This document shows positions 45,045 through 53,872 of a DNA stretch of 64,000 nt, in pieces (within the stretch, counting starts at the first letter, position 1; each line of letters opens with the position of its first letter). The stretch is from Anderseniella sp963698275 (lineage in GTDB: Bacteria; Pseudomonadota; Alphaproteobacteria; Rhizobiales; Aestuariivirgaceae), in the NCBI GenBank assembly GCA_963698275.1, contig CAVOQE010000001.1:558001-622000 (forward strand). The letters run 5' to 3'. Both the position numbers and the translations under genes were made by a program. A model generated the notes under the pieces. That model was not told the origin of the DNA. It did no database searches and saw only the letters and a program-made list of their open reading frames with translations.

Positions 45045-45248
45045 ATGAAGATCGCAAATTATGTTTTTGCCGCAACGTTATTGTATGCCGTGTCCATGCT
45101 TGGCGTGTCGGCCTTCACAAGCGATGCAGCCTTTGCCAGAGGCAGCACACTTCACGCAAAGTGCCACTGGTACAAGCAGCAGGCCTTCAAATTGAAGACC
45201 GAAGCTGCCTGGAGTACTTATCGAAAGTGCTTACGCGGACGACTTTGA
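45045..45248 (+). CDS. Small secreted protein of unknown function
   Basis: 67 residues with a strong AAAGGAGAGAG ribosome site. Signal peptide of about 32 residues (MKIANYVFAATLLYAVSMLG, continuing to DAAFA), leaving a ~35-residue basic mature peptide with two cysteines (in AKCHWY and RKCLRG). I do not recognise it. It stands alone between rnpB and cspA. The short, Lys/Arg-rich, two-Cys mature form could be a periplasmic peptide; nothing more can be said. Confidence 0.65.
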   Translation: MKIANYVFAATLLYAVSMLGVSAFTSDAAFARGSTLHAKCHWYKQQAFKLKTEAAWSTYRKCLRGRL

Positions 45249-45489
45249 AAAACGGCAGAACTGCCGCAGTTGCCGGTTCGTGTTTGAATTGCCCTGCGGC
45301 GGTTTCTGCCCTATGATTGCACTCACCGGCACATCGAATATGGAATGGATGTGTCCAGCGACGATCGGATTAGAATTGCGTTGTCCTGGATTTGAGGCAC
45401 GACAGCTTTCCCGAGTACGCCCGGAGACCGGCACTGAATTTTGAGCCGGACTGGTCATTCCAGATTGATAGCGGGAAAGGAATATCCCC

Positions 45490-45702
45490 ATGCGTGTCAG
45501 TGGCACCGTCAAGTTCTTCAACACCCAGAAAGGGTTCGGTTTCATCGCACCTGAAGATGGTTCAAAGGATGTGTTTGTTCACATTACCGCCATCCAGCGT
45601 TCAGGTCTTGAAGGACTTGCTGATGGCGACAAGGTCAGCTTTGTCGTGGAGGACGATCCACGAGGCAGAGGTCAGCAGGCAACCGAAATCCAGATGGGCT
45701 GA
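45490..45702 (+). CDS. cspA: Cold shock protein, CspA family
   Basis: 70 residues comprising one cold-shock domain with both RNA-binding motifs: KGFGFIAPEDG (RNP1) and DVFVHITAI (RNP2). It binds single-stranded nucleic acid and acts as an RNA chaperone. AAAGGAA precedes the ATG. The 241-bp stretch before it (45249-45489) contains no gene and may include a long structured leader, as in other csp genes. It is followed by a terminator and an IF-1 paralogue. Confidence 0.95.
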   Translation: MRVSGTVKFFNTQKGFGFIAPEDGSKDVFVHITAIQRSGLEGLADGDKVSFVVEDDPRGRGQQATEIQMG

Positions 45703-45840
45703 TCAGCCCAGGTCTGAGACCGACTGGCATCCCGGCAACACGGGTTCAATTGAACCGGACTGGTTGCGGTGATGCCTGAAAATTGGTTCGGGTGGCAGGG
45801 TGTGTTCTTGCTGACAATCTCACGCCCGATCCGGCTGCAG

Positions 45841-45889
45841 CCGGATAAAAGCGCGCTGAAACGCGGGCTTTGTCCGGTTTTTGTTTTTT
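45841..45889 (+). terminator. Intrinsic terminator after cspA
   Basis: An imperfect long stem, CCGGATAAAAGC (45841-45852) pairing with GCTTTGTCCGG (45867-45877), is followed by TTTTTGTTTTTT. A perfect ATCCGGCTGCAGCCGGAT palindrome (45829-45846) overlaps its 5' side. Confidence 0.65.
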
Positions 45890-45958
45890 GAGCAATTGAT
45901 TGCTGGCGCGCAAACGGGTATGCATCGATCACCAGACACCGCGAGGGAAGAAGTTTTT

Positions 45959-46246
45959 ATGTCGAAAGAAGAAGTGCTCGAGTTTGAAGGTATCGTTACC
46001 GAGGTCCTGCCAGACTCGCGCTTTCGGGTTAAACTCGAAAATGATCACGAGATCATCGCCTATACCGCCGGCAAGATGAAGAAGTTCAGGATTCGCACCA
46101 TTGCAGGTGACCGGGTAACGGTCGAGATGACCCCTTACGATCTCGACAAGGGCCGGATTACTTTTCGGCACAAGGATACCAAATCAGGCAGCCCGCCCCC
46201 TCCGGGACAGGGTCAGGGGCGCCGACCCGGCGGAAGTCGCCGCTGA
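45959..46246 (+). CDS. infA: Translation initiation factor IF-1 with C-terminal Gly/Pro/Arg tail
   Basis: 95 residues from the ATG at 45959 (GAGGGAAG upstream); IF-1 is normally about 72. Residues 1-72 are a full S1-like OB fold: KEEVLEFEGIVTEVLPDSRF, ENDHEIIAYTAGKMKKFRIR, DRVTVEMTPYDLDKGRITFR. Residues 73-95 add a tail ending PPGQGQGRRPGGSRR. From memory, alphaproteobacteria often carry both a standard infA and a tailed copy next to a csp gene, so this may be the second copy. IF-1 occupies the 30S A site during initiation. The basic tail could add RNA contacts. Confidence 0.88.
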   Translation: MSKEEVLEFEGIVTEVLPDSRFRVKLENDHEIIAYTAGKMKKFRIRTIAGDRVTVEMTPYDLDKGRITFRHKDTKSGSPPPPGQGQGRRPGGSRR

Positions 46247-46301
46247 TTTCCGGAAGAACCAGAGTGTTCCGACACTCTGGAAACGGCTTTGAACCTGGGC
46301 C

Positions 46302-46538
46302 TCACTCCACGACAGCCAGGCATTGCGGCTCAACCCAGATTGAGTCCATGTATGGTGGCCGACCGTTCACCTCACCCACTTCCAGCTCGGCATACCCCAA
46401 CTCGTTGAGACCAACGACGCGGAAGACGCTACCGAGACAGCGTCGGAAAAGACTGTTTGTATCCAGCGCTTCGGGCTGATCATCCGGCGGCAATTCATCG
46501 GGGATGGCAACAAGGCGTATTCAGTCGCCAATTTTCAC
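46302..46538 (-). pseudogene. Small protein gene interrupted by one nonsense codon
   Basis: Reading from GTG 46538, the frame gives VKIGD, then TGA (46523-46521), then IRLVAIPDELPPDDQPEALD and continues to the stop at 46302. A single C-to-T change (CGA to TGA) would explain the break, giving an original protein of about 78 residues. The downstream part may still be made from a TTG at 46493. The acidic sequence (ELGYAELEVGEVNGRPPYMD and so on) looks like a conserved small cytoplasmic protein, but I cannot name it. Confidence 0.45.
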
Positions 46539-46563
46539 CACGCCCCGACTATCGCTCCCACAG

Positions 46564-47520
46564 TTACTGGAACCAACTGTCGACGATTGCCTTGTTTTCC
46601 TCAACCCACTTGGCCGCAAAGGCAGCCGGCTCCTGCTTCTCAATCTCCAGAGCATAGGTCATTGCGGTCAGGGTCTCGGTGTCCAGTTTCACCTTGGACA
46701 GCATCGCTGCCGCCTTGGGCTGTGCTTGCTCAAGTGCAACGGCATAACTGACATGGAGTGACGCCGTATTCCAGGCAACACCTGCGCTCGACTTCTCCAG
46801 CCAGCCCGGTGTGGGAGACGGAGGAACGATCACCCACTTGTTTGCGTCATAGGCCGGTTCCTTGAGAACCACCAGTTCATTGACTGCAAACATGTAGTGC
46901 GGAGTGTAGCAGAAGAAGACAATATCCTTTTTCTCCTTGACCGCACTGTTCACTTGTTCCAGGGCAGCAGCTTCCTCCATGATCTTCAGCGTCATCGTCT
47001 TGTCGTAACCGTAGGAGCGGGCGCGTATCTGCTCGATGGGCGTCGAACCCCAGCCATCCGCACCGATCCAGACCTCGCCTTTTCCGTCACCATCGGTGTC
47101 GAATTTCTTGGCCATCTCCGGTTCTCTCAGTTGCTTGATGTCCGTGATGCCGGTTCTTTCTGCGGTTCCCTTGGTAACGCACATGCCCTGGGTGCCAGTG
47201 GCAGCGTTGGGAGTCATTTTGATGGATTTCTTGCCGTCGACATACTGGCGTTTGAGGTGGTTCAGGTTGGGCAACCAGGCTTCGGGGTGCACATGGATCG
47301 AACCTGCATCCATCGCGTCGAACACGGCCTTGTTGGACCCGTCCTTAAGCTCGACCTCAAGGCCGAGTTTGTTTTCCATCACGACCTTCAAGACATGAGC
47401 CGTTGCCTGGACGGACGGCCAGTTGGGCACACCTATGACAACATCTGCGGCCAGTGCAGCCGAGCTGAATGTTGATATCGCGGCGGCGCAGCACAGCGTC
47501 AGTAGCTTGTTTGATTGCAT
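46564..47520 (-). CDS. Glycine betaine/proline-type ABC transporter substrate-binding protein, orphan
   Basis: 318 residues from the ATG at 47520 (GGAGATCGAT upstream). Signal peptide about 1-24 (ending SSAALAA). The mature part is an OpuAC/ProX-type domain: VIGVPNWPSVQATAHVLKVV, MDAGSIHVHPEAWLPN, and WNTASLHVSYAVA, with Trp residues suited to a quaternary-ammonium cage. No ATPase or permease gene flanks it, so its transporter is encoded elsewhere. It is divergent from the dcw cluster; the 342 bp between them (47521-47862) hold no gene. Confidence 0.88.
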   Translation of the reverse strand: MQSNKLLTLCCAAAISTFSSAALAADVVIGVPNWPSVQATAHVLKVVMENKLGLEVELKDGSNKAVFDAMDAGSIHVHPEAWLPNLNHLKRQYVDGKKSIKMTPNAATGTQGMCVTKGTAERTGITDIKQLREPEMAKKFDTDGDGKGEVWIGADGWGSTPIEQIRARSYGYDKTMTLKIMEEAAALEQVNSAVKEKKDIVFFCYTPHYMFAVNELVVLKEPAYDANKWVIVPPSPTPGWLEKSSAGVAWNTASLHVSYAVALEQAQPKAAAMLSKVKLDTETLTAMTYALEIEKQEPAAFAAKWVEENKAIVDSWFQ

Positions 47521-47862
47521 ATCGATCTCCTCCATGACGGGGTGTATCGATCAACGAAGTGACCCGGACCAGAGCCCATAACGTCAATCGTCTGAACGAG
47601 TGTACTACCTCAAATGCCGGAATTCCAATAAAACTGGAATCCGTTGTCATTGCGCGGGCACAACAGGTTTTCGACGGTGTCAAACACGTGTGTGCTTCGC
47701 AAGAAGTGCCCCAAACGGCAAAATTTGCCCGCACGGCGCAAAACGAGGCATGAAATCAACTGTTTGTTAAGTATCCCGGCTCCAAAGTCCTAACGCTTGT
47801 TAAGATTTTGGCGATGAACGTGCCTTGAGGGGGCGTTCGTCAGGTGGAGCCGCATAAGTGAC

Positions 47863-48873
47863 ATGACCCGTTCAGGCGATCATACGCCAGACCTCCATAT
47901 ACCCGTGCTGCTTGGCCCGGTCATGGATGCTCTGCGCCCGGCGGATGGTGAGGTCTTCGTTGACGGCACATTCGGGGCAGGTGGTTATACCAGGGCTTTG
48001 CTCGATGCGGCACCTTGCAGGGTCATCGCGATTGACCGCGACCCGAACGCGATCTCAGCCGGTGCCTGGCTGGTCGAGAGCTGTGCTGACCGGCTGGCAC
48101 TGGTACAGGGCCGGTTTTCGCAGATGGAGCAAATCGTTGCCGATGCCGGGTGCACTCATGTGGACGGCATCGTGCTGGATGTCGGCGTGTCATCCATGCA
48201 ACTGGACCAGGGAGAACGTGGGTTTTCGTTCATGCGGGACGGGCCTCTGGACATGCGCATGGAGCAACAAGGCACCAGCGCGGCAGATGTCGTCAACGAT
48301 TTTGAAGAGCGTGACTTGCGCCACATCATTAGCGTGTTGGGTGAGGAAAAACGCGCATTTGCCATTGCAAAGGCCATCATCAAGCGACGCGAGCAGGAAC
48401 CTTTCACCCGCACGCTGGATCTTGCCACGCTGATCGAGGCAACCCTTGGCAGGCCGCCGAAGTTCAAGGGACCATCCATCCATCCGGCAACGCGGACGTT
48501 TCAGGCGCTGCGGATTTATGTAAATGCGGAGCTGAAAGAACTGGCTGAAGCCCTGGCGGCAGCTGAACGGTTGCTGGCACCCGGTGGCCGGCTGGCCATT
48601 GTGACGTTCCATTCTCTTGAAGATCGGATCGTCAAGCGCTTCCTGCACCAAAGGTCAGGCCGTGCTGCGCGGCCTTCGCGCCATGCGCCGCAGGTAGCGG
48701 AACTGGCTCCGTCGTTTGAGGAACTCGCTCGAGGCGGCGTTGTGGCCGATGAGGTGGAAATCTCCTCAAACCCGCGGGCACGGTCTGCACGGCTACGAGC
48801 CGGCAGGCGAACCGAAGCTGCGCCGCATCCGTTTGCGCTTGAGGATTTCGGACGTGAGGTGACGCTGTGCTGA
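47863..48873 (+). CDS. rsmH: 16S rRNA (cytosine(1402)-N4)-methyltransferase RsmH
   Basis: 336 residues. It begins HIPVLLGPVMDALRPADGEV and has the SAM motif FVDGTFGAGGYTRALL (about 31-46), plus VDGIVLDVGVSSMQLDQGER and FQALRIYVNAELKEL, all RsmH/MraW hallmarks. It N4-methylates C1402 of 16S rRNA in the decoding centre. It is the first gene of the dcw run; mraZ, which usually precedes it, is not present in this window. Its stop overlaps the ftsL GTG start. The promoter for the cluster should lie in 47521-47862. Confidence 0.96.
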   Translation: MTRSGDHTPDLHIPVLLGPVMDALRPADGEVFVDGTFGAGGYTRALLDAAPCRVIAIDRDPNAISAGAWLVESCADRLALVQGRFSQMEQIVADAGCTHVDGIVLDVGVSSMQLDQGERGFSFMRDGPLDMRMEQQGTSAADVVNDFEERDLRHIISVLGEEKRAFAIAKAIIKRREQEPFTRTLDLATLIEATLGRPPKFKGPSIHPATRTFQALRIYVNAELKELAEALAAAERLLAPGGRLAIVTFHSLEDRIVKRFLHQRSGRAARPSRHAPQVAELAPSFEELARGGVVADEVEISSNPRARSARLRAGRRTEAAPHPFALEDFGREVTLC

Positions 48874-49223
48874 GATTGCTTAATGTCATACTGGTTGTCG
48901 GCGTGCTGGCCTCCGGTTTTGGTCTTTATACGCTTGAACATCGCACCCGCTCGGTTGAAAGAGAGATCGCGCGCGTCGATGCAGGCATTGAAAGCGAATA
49001 TGAATTCATCGGTCTGCTCAATGCCGAGTGGAGCATGCTGACCCGGCCGCAACGGCTGGAACAGCTTGCCAGAAACCATCTGGACCTGGGCCCTGTACTG
49101 CCTGACCAGCTGGTTGAGCTGAACGGGTTGGCCGACAAATTACCAGCTGCGCCTGCGCATGAGCCGGACAAGACGCCGGCCTCTGATGATCCAATGGCCG
49201 ACCTGTTGCGGATGATGCAATGA
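48867..49223 (+). CDS. ftsL: Cell division protein FtsL
   Basis: 118 residues from GTG 48867. One transmembrane helix (about 3-22, LLNVILVVGVLASGFGLYTL) is followed by a coiled coil (SVEREIARVDAGIESEYEFI) and the FtsL-type LTRPQRLEQLARNHLDLGPV. It is a bitopic inner-membrane protein that bridges FtsQB and FtsWI. The family is very diverged, so the call rests on topology, size and position between rsmH and ftsI. Overlaps the ftsI start by 4 nt. Confidence 0.9.
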   Translation: MLRLLNVILVVGVLASGFGLYTLEHRTRSVEREIARVDAGIESEYEFIGLLNAEWSMLTRPQRLEQLARNHLDLGPVLPDQLVELNGLADKLPAAPAHEPDKTPASDDPMADLLRMMQ

Positions 49224-50971
49224 CCACGACAAACCCGATTAGCACCAGTGATACAGAACTTACCTTTCGCGGCCACAAGCGGCTGCGGCTGGTGGTTACC
49301 GGATTCGCACTGGGGTTTGCAGTGCTGGTCGGCAAGCTCGGGTGGCTGACGCTGGTTGAAGGCAGGCAGGTCAGCCAGACGGCGCAATTCGATGCAAAAG
49401 TGCGCATTCCGCGACCCGACATCACTGACCGGCACGGCAATGTGCTGGCGACCGACATACCGGTGTCATCGCTGTATGCTGATCCAGCCAAGATGATTGA
49501 TGTGGACGAAGCGGTTGAGCTTTTGACCGGTGCCTTGCCGGAACTGAATGCACAGGCCCTGCGCCGCAAGCTGGACAAGCGCAAACGGCGGTTTGTGTGG
49601 ATCAAACGCGAAGTCTCTCCCGGTCAGCGCGAGCTGATCCACAATATGGGCATACCCGGGGTTGGCTTCAGGTCGGAAACCCGGCGGATTTATCCGATGG
49701 GCAAGCTGGCATCGCATGTTCTGGGTTCAGTTGACGTGGATTCGCACGGGATCGCAGGTCTTGAGAAGTTTCTCGATGATCAGGGCGCGCTCTATACGGC
49801 CTCTCTGGCGGAGACGGAACGGGCTGCCAGCATGCCGGCGCAAACCTCGATCGACGTTCGCGTTCAGCATGCAGTCACCGACGAGTTGCGCAAGTCCATT
49901 GCCAAGTTCAGTGCCAAGGCTGCAGCCGGGATCGTGCTCAGATCCGATACCGGCGAGGTGTTGTCGCTGGTTTCGCTGCCGGACTACAGCCCCAACAATC
50001 CCAAGGACGCACTCAAGAACGAGAATGTCAATCGCGTGACTGCAGGCGTGTTCGAGCTTGGATCGATCATCAAGGCGGTCACCTTCGCCATGGCAATTGA
50101 TGCCGGTACCGCCACGCTGCAATCCCGTTATGACGCCCGCTATCCGCTGGTGATCGGCAGGGCCCGCATCAATGACTTCCATGCCAAGCGGCGTATTCTG
50201 AGCGTGCCGGAAATCTTCATGTTTTCGTCAAACATCGGCACCGGGAAAATGGCGCTGGATGTCGGTCTGGAAGGTCACCAGGCTTTCCTGCGCAAAATGG
50301 GTTTTTTTGATCGGCTGATCACCGAACTGCCCGAGGCTGCCAAGCCGTTATTGCCGAAAAAATGGGGTAAGCTGGTGACCGTCACGGCCTCATTTGGCCA
50401 CGGATTTGCCGTACAACCGTTGCAGGGTGCGACAGTCGCAGCAGCTTTGCTGAACGGCGGTAGGCTCATACCGCCTACGTTGCTGCGCCGCGATGCAGAA
50501 ACTGCCGAGGCCCTTGCTCAACAAGTGATTAAACCGTCCACCAGCGCGGACATGCGCTATTTGTTCAAGCTCAATGTAGATGAGGGTACCGCCGGCAAGG
50601 CCGGGGTGCCGGGCTTTCGCGTCGGCGGCAAGACCGGCACTGCTGAAAAAGTGGTCAACGGGCGGTATTCCAAGAACCATCGGCTGAATTCCTTCGTCGG
50701 CGCGTTTCCGATGGATGATCCGAAATTCGTTGTTCTGATCATGCTGGATGAACCCAAGCCACTGCCGGAAACCCATGGCTATGCGACATCGGGCTGGAAT
50801 GCGGTGCCGACAGCCGGCAAGATCATCGCGCGAATTGCACCTCTTCTGGGCGTCATGCCGAAGTTCGACGAAACCTCGTCCGAAAAGCTGAAAAAGTACA
50901 AGACCCGGGTTCTGAAGGAACGCAAGAAGGCTGACACGCAGGCAAGCCTGGCAGCAGGTGCCGGCCAATGA
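49220..50971 (+). CDS. ftsI: Penicillin-binding protein 3 / FtsI, divisome transpeptidase
   Basis: 583 residues. N-terminal anchor (about 27-49) and PBP dimerisation domain (PRPDITDRHGNVLATDIPVS), then the transpeptidase domain with SxxK as SIIK in GVFELGSIIKAVT, SxN as SSN in EIFMFSSNIGTG, and KTG in RVGGKTGTAEKV. It cross-links septal peptidoglycan in the periplasm with FtsW. The C-terminus has a basic, Ala-rich tail. The stop overlaps the murE start (ATGA). Confidence 0.95.
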   Translation: MTTTNPISTSDTELTFRGHKRLRLVVTGFALGFAVLVGKLGWLTLVEGRQVSQTAQFDAKVRIPRPDITDRHGNVLATDIPVSSLYADPAKMIDVDEAVELLTGALPELNAQALRRKLDKRKRRFVWIKREVSPGQRELIHNMGIPGVGFRSETRRIYPMGKLASHVLGSVDVDSHGIAGLEKFLDDQGALYTASLAETERAASMPAQTSIDVRVQHAVTDELRKSIAKFSAKAAAGIVLRSDTGEVLSLVSLPDYSPNNPKDALKNENVNRVTAGVFELGSIIKAVTFAMAIDAGTATLQSRYDARYPLVIGRARINDFHAKRRILSVPEIFMFSSNIGTGKMALDVGLEGHQAFLRKMGFFDRLITELPEAAKPLLPKKWGKLVTVTASFGHGFAVQPLQGATVAAALLNGGRLIPPTLLRRDAETAEALAQQVIKPSTSADMRYLFKLNVDEGTAGKAGVPGFRVGGKTGTAEKVVNGRYSKNHRLNSFVGAFPMDDPKFVVLIMLDEPKPLPETHGYATSGWNAVPTAGKIIARIAPLLGVMPKFDETSSEKLKKYKTRVLKERKKADTQASLAAGAGQ

Positions 50972-52437
50972 GCATGACACTGTCCAGCCTGATGCACTCC
51001 ATCGCAGAACTTCCCGACGGCGCTGGCGATATAACCGTTGCTGGACTGAGCAGCGACAGTCGCCTGATCAGGCAAGGCGAGGTGTTTGCCGCGCTTGCCG
51101 GTGTTGAAGCCGACGGTGCACGCTATGTTCAAAGTGCGATTGACAACGGGGCTGTAGCGATTGTCGCAGATCGTGATGCGAGCCTGCCTGACGGCCTGGC
51201 CGTGCCGGTGGTGAGGTGCGATAATCCACGCCTTGTCTTCGCTCTCATGGCAGCACGGTTTTACGCCCGGCAACCTGTCGTCATGGTGGCAGTCACGGGC
51301 ACCAACGGCAAAACATCGGTCGCATCCTTTGTGCGCCAGATCTGGACAGTTCTCGGATTGTCTGCTGCCAGCATTGGCACCGTTGGCATCGTGTCACCTG
51401 CCGGAACGCGCAAGCTGGTTCACACGACACCCGACCCAGTGGAGATCCATGCCGCTCTGGCCGACCTGTCTGCCCAGCAGGTCAGCCATGTCGCGCTGGA
51501 AGCCTCCAGCCACGGCCTGGCGCAATACCGGCTGCACGGGGCAAGGTTTGCCGCTGCCGGGTTTACCAACCTGACCCGTGATCATCTGGATTATCACAAG
51601 ACCTTTGAAGCCTATCTCGACGCAAAAATGATGCTGTTTGAAGAGGTGCTCAGCGAAGGTGCCGCAGCCATCGTCAATTCGGATATGCCTGAGGCAGAAG
51701 ACATTATGGCGCGCTGTCATGCGCGCGGCCTGGTGGTGTCCAGTGTCGGGCGCAACGGGACCGGACTGAAACTGGTCTCAGTGACACCACAGGGGTTTGG
51801 CCAGTCGCTTGAGATCGAGGGGCAGGACGGCGACTACAGTGTTTACCTGCCGCTGGTTGGAGATTTTCAGGCGGAAAATGCGCTGATGGCGGTTGGCCTG
51901 GTTGTTGCGGCAGGTGGGTCGGAGCCCCATGCAGTACGGGCTCTGGAGCAACTTCAGGGCGCAACCGGCAGGCTGGAACTGGTAGCAACGACGCATGCCG
52001 GCGCGCCGGTGTTTGTGGACTTCGCCCATACCCCTGATGCGCTGGAGCACGTGCTCAAGTCACTGCGGCCCTATGCGTCCGGCAGGCTGCAGGTTGTGTT
52101 CGGTGCAGGTGGTGATCGTGACCCGGGCAAGCGGCCTGAAATGGGCAAGGTTGTCCGCGAACATGCCGACATTGCCATTGTAACCGATGACAATCCCCGC
52201 ACCGAGGAACCGGCTCTGATCCGCGCGGCCATCATGGCAGCGTGCCCGGACGCAATCGAGATCGGGGACCGGGCGCAGGCCATTCAATATGCCGTCGACA
52301 ACCTGGCATCAGGTGATGTGCTGGTGGTTGCCGGCAAGGGGCATGAAACCGGCCAGACCGTCGGCAAAAAGGTTATTCCGTTTTCAGACCAGGAAGCTGT
52401 TCTGGCCTGCGTATCCGGGAGGGTCGCCAATGGCTGA
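50968..52437 (+). CDS. murE: UDP-MurNAc-L-Ala-D-Glu:meso-DAP ligase MurE
   Basis: 489 residues. Mur ligase N domain (AGLSSDSRLIRQGEVFAAL), ATP loop VAVTGTNGKTSVASF (about 108-122), and the MurE acceptor motif TDDNPRTEEP (about 407-416), whose DNPR is the meso-diaminopimelate signature. It adds the third residue of the stem peptide in the cytoplasm. The length is normal. It overlaps murF by 8 nt. Confidence 0.95.
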   Translation: MSMTLSSLMHSIAELPDGAGDITVAGLSSDSRLIRQGEVFAALAGVEADGARYVQSAIDNGAVAIVADRDASLPDGLAVPVVRCDNPRLVFALMAARFYARQPVVMVAVTGTNGKTSVASFVRQIWTVLGLSAASIGTVGIVSPAGTRKLVHTTPDPVEIHAALADLSAQQVSHVALEASSHGLAQYRLHGARFAAAGFTNLTRDHLDYHKTFEAYLDAKMMLFEEVLSEGAAAIVNSDMPEAEDIMARCHARGLVVSSVGRNGTGLKLVSVTPQGFGQSLEIEGQDGDYSVYLPLVGDFQAENALMAVGLVVAAGGSEPHAVRALEQLQGATGRLELVATTHAGAPVFVDFAHTPDALEHVLKSLRPYASGRLQVVFGAGGDRDPGKRPEMGKVVREHADIAIVTDDNPRTEEPALIRAAIMAACPDAIEIGDRAQAIQYAVDNLASGDVLVVAGKGHETGQTVGKKVIPFSDQEAVLACVSGRVANG

Positions 52438-53851
52438 TCAAGCCTTGTGGACGCTCGATGAGGTTGTCGGAGCCACCGGCGGGCAGCTTGAAGGCAAGGT
52501 AACGCTGGCGCTGAACGGGGTCGCCATAGACAGCCGCGCCATCAATGCAGGCGACATATTCGTTGCCATCAAGGGCGAGCGAACCGACGGCCACGAGTAT
52601 GCGGCCAATGCGCTGAAGGCCGGTGCGGGGCTTGCAATTGTCTCGCGTCCGGACAGTGCCATGCGCGAAGCCGGACCTGTGCTGGTCGTGGATGACGCCC
52701 TGGCAGCACTTGAAGCACTGGGACGCGCGGCACGGGCGCGCAGCACCGCACATATCATTGCCGTCACCGGTTCGGTGGGCAAGACAACCACCAAGGACGC
52801 ACTCAAGATTGCACTGGCATCGTGCGGCGAAACCCATGCGTCGGTTTCGTCTTTCAACAATCAGTGGGGTGTGCCGCTGACCCTGGCGCGGCTTGCCCGC
52901 ACAGCCGAGTTCGGCGTGTTCGAGGTCGGCATGAACCATGCCGGGGAAATTGAAACGCTGATTGACATGGTGCGTCCGCATACCGCGATCATTACCGCGA
53001 TCGCGGAAAGTCATCTGGGACACTTTGCGTCGCTGACCGGCATCGCCCGGGCCAAGGCTGAAATCTTTACCGGCGTGGTTGCAGGTGGTGTGGCCATCAT
53101 CAATCACGACACCGAGTTTTTCGACCTGCTGCGCGATGCAGCACGTGAGCAGGGCATCACCGACATTCGCAGTTTTGGTGAAAAAGCCGGAGCTGATATT
53201 TCACTGAAACGGGCGACCCTGCACGACGCCTGCTCCTGCGTCACGGCTGATGTACGCGGCCAGGAGGTCACCTACAAGCTGGGTGCGGCAGGCAAGCACG
53301 TGGTTGTGAATTCCCTTGCTGTCCTGGGCGCCTGTGAAGCCGCAGGCGCAGACCTGGCGAAATGTGCGCTGGCGCTGGCGGACATCACACCACCCTCAGG
53401 ACGCGGTGTCCGGCATAGTCTGAACGTTGACGGGCTAGGTGTGACGGTTATCGATGAAAGCTACAACGCCAATCCTGCGTCCATGCGCGCAGCACTGGAA
53501 ATGCTCGGCGCATCACAGCCGTCGGGACGCGGACGCCGGATTGCGGTACTCGGCGACATGCTAGAGCTTGGGGATCATTCAGAGCGCCTTCACGGCGAAC
53601 TGGTCGAGCCTTTGCAGGCAGCGCAAGTTGATCTGGTGTTTGCATGCGGTCCCGCCATGAACACGCTTTGGCAGAACTTGCCGGCTGCAGTGCGCGGTGC
53701 CTATGCGCCGTCATCTGTCGAGATGATTGCACCGCTGCTTGAATCCATACAAGCCGACGACATTATCATGATAAAGGGGTCGCTGGGGTCGCGCATGGCA
53801 CCGGTGGTTGAAGCAATAATCAAGCAATACGGGGGCACATCCGGAGGCTGA
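52430..53851 (+). CDS. murF: UDP-MurNAc-tripeptide:D-Ala-D-Ala ligase MurF
   Basis: 473 residues from the ATG at 52430 (GGGAGGG upstream, MADQALWTLDEVVGATGGQL); earlier in-frame starts lie within murE. Mur ligase ATP loop IIAVTGSVGKTTTKD (about 107-121), SFNNQWGVPLTLARL and VIDESYNANPASMRAAL, all typical of MurF. It attaches D-Ala-D-Ala to complete the UDP-MurNAc-pentapeptide. mraY follows after 21 nt. Confidence 0.95.
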   Translation: MADQALWTLDEVVGATGGQLEGKVTLALNGVAIDSRAINAGDIFVAIKGERTDGHEYAANALKAGAGLAIVSRPDSAMREAGPVLVVDDALAALEALGRAARARSTAHIIAVTGSVGKTTTKDALKIALASCGETHASVSSFNNQWGVPLTLARLARTAEFGVFEVGMNHAGEIETLIDMVRPHTAIITAIAESHLGHFASLTGIARAKAEIFTGVVAGGVAIINHDTEFFDLLRDAAREQGITDIRSFGEKAGADISLKRATLHDACSCVTADVRGQEVTYKLGAAGKHVVVNSLAVLGACEAAGADLAKCALALADITPPSGRGVRHSLNVDGLGVTVIDESYNANPASMRAALEMLGASQPSGRGRRIAVLGDMLELGDHSERLHGELVEPLQAAQVDLVFACGPAMNTLWQNLPAAVRGAYAPSSVEMIAPLLESIQADDIIMIKGSLGSRMAPVVEAIIKQYGGTSGG

Positions 53852-53872
53852 GCCTCTGGAGAGAAATTCCAC

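Noticed and set aside
46457..46761. Small plus-strand frames opposite the glycine-betaine binding protein
   Set aside because: They shadow the antisense of a clear coding gene and have no ribosome site or domain.
47785..47815. Possible CtrA-type site (CTAAC-GCTTG-TTAAG) upstream of rsmH
   Set aside because: The spacing between half sites is not the expected 7 bases and one half has a mismatch, so it is too weak to call.
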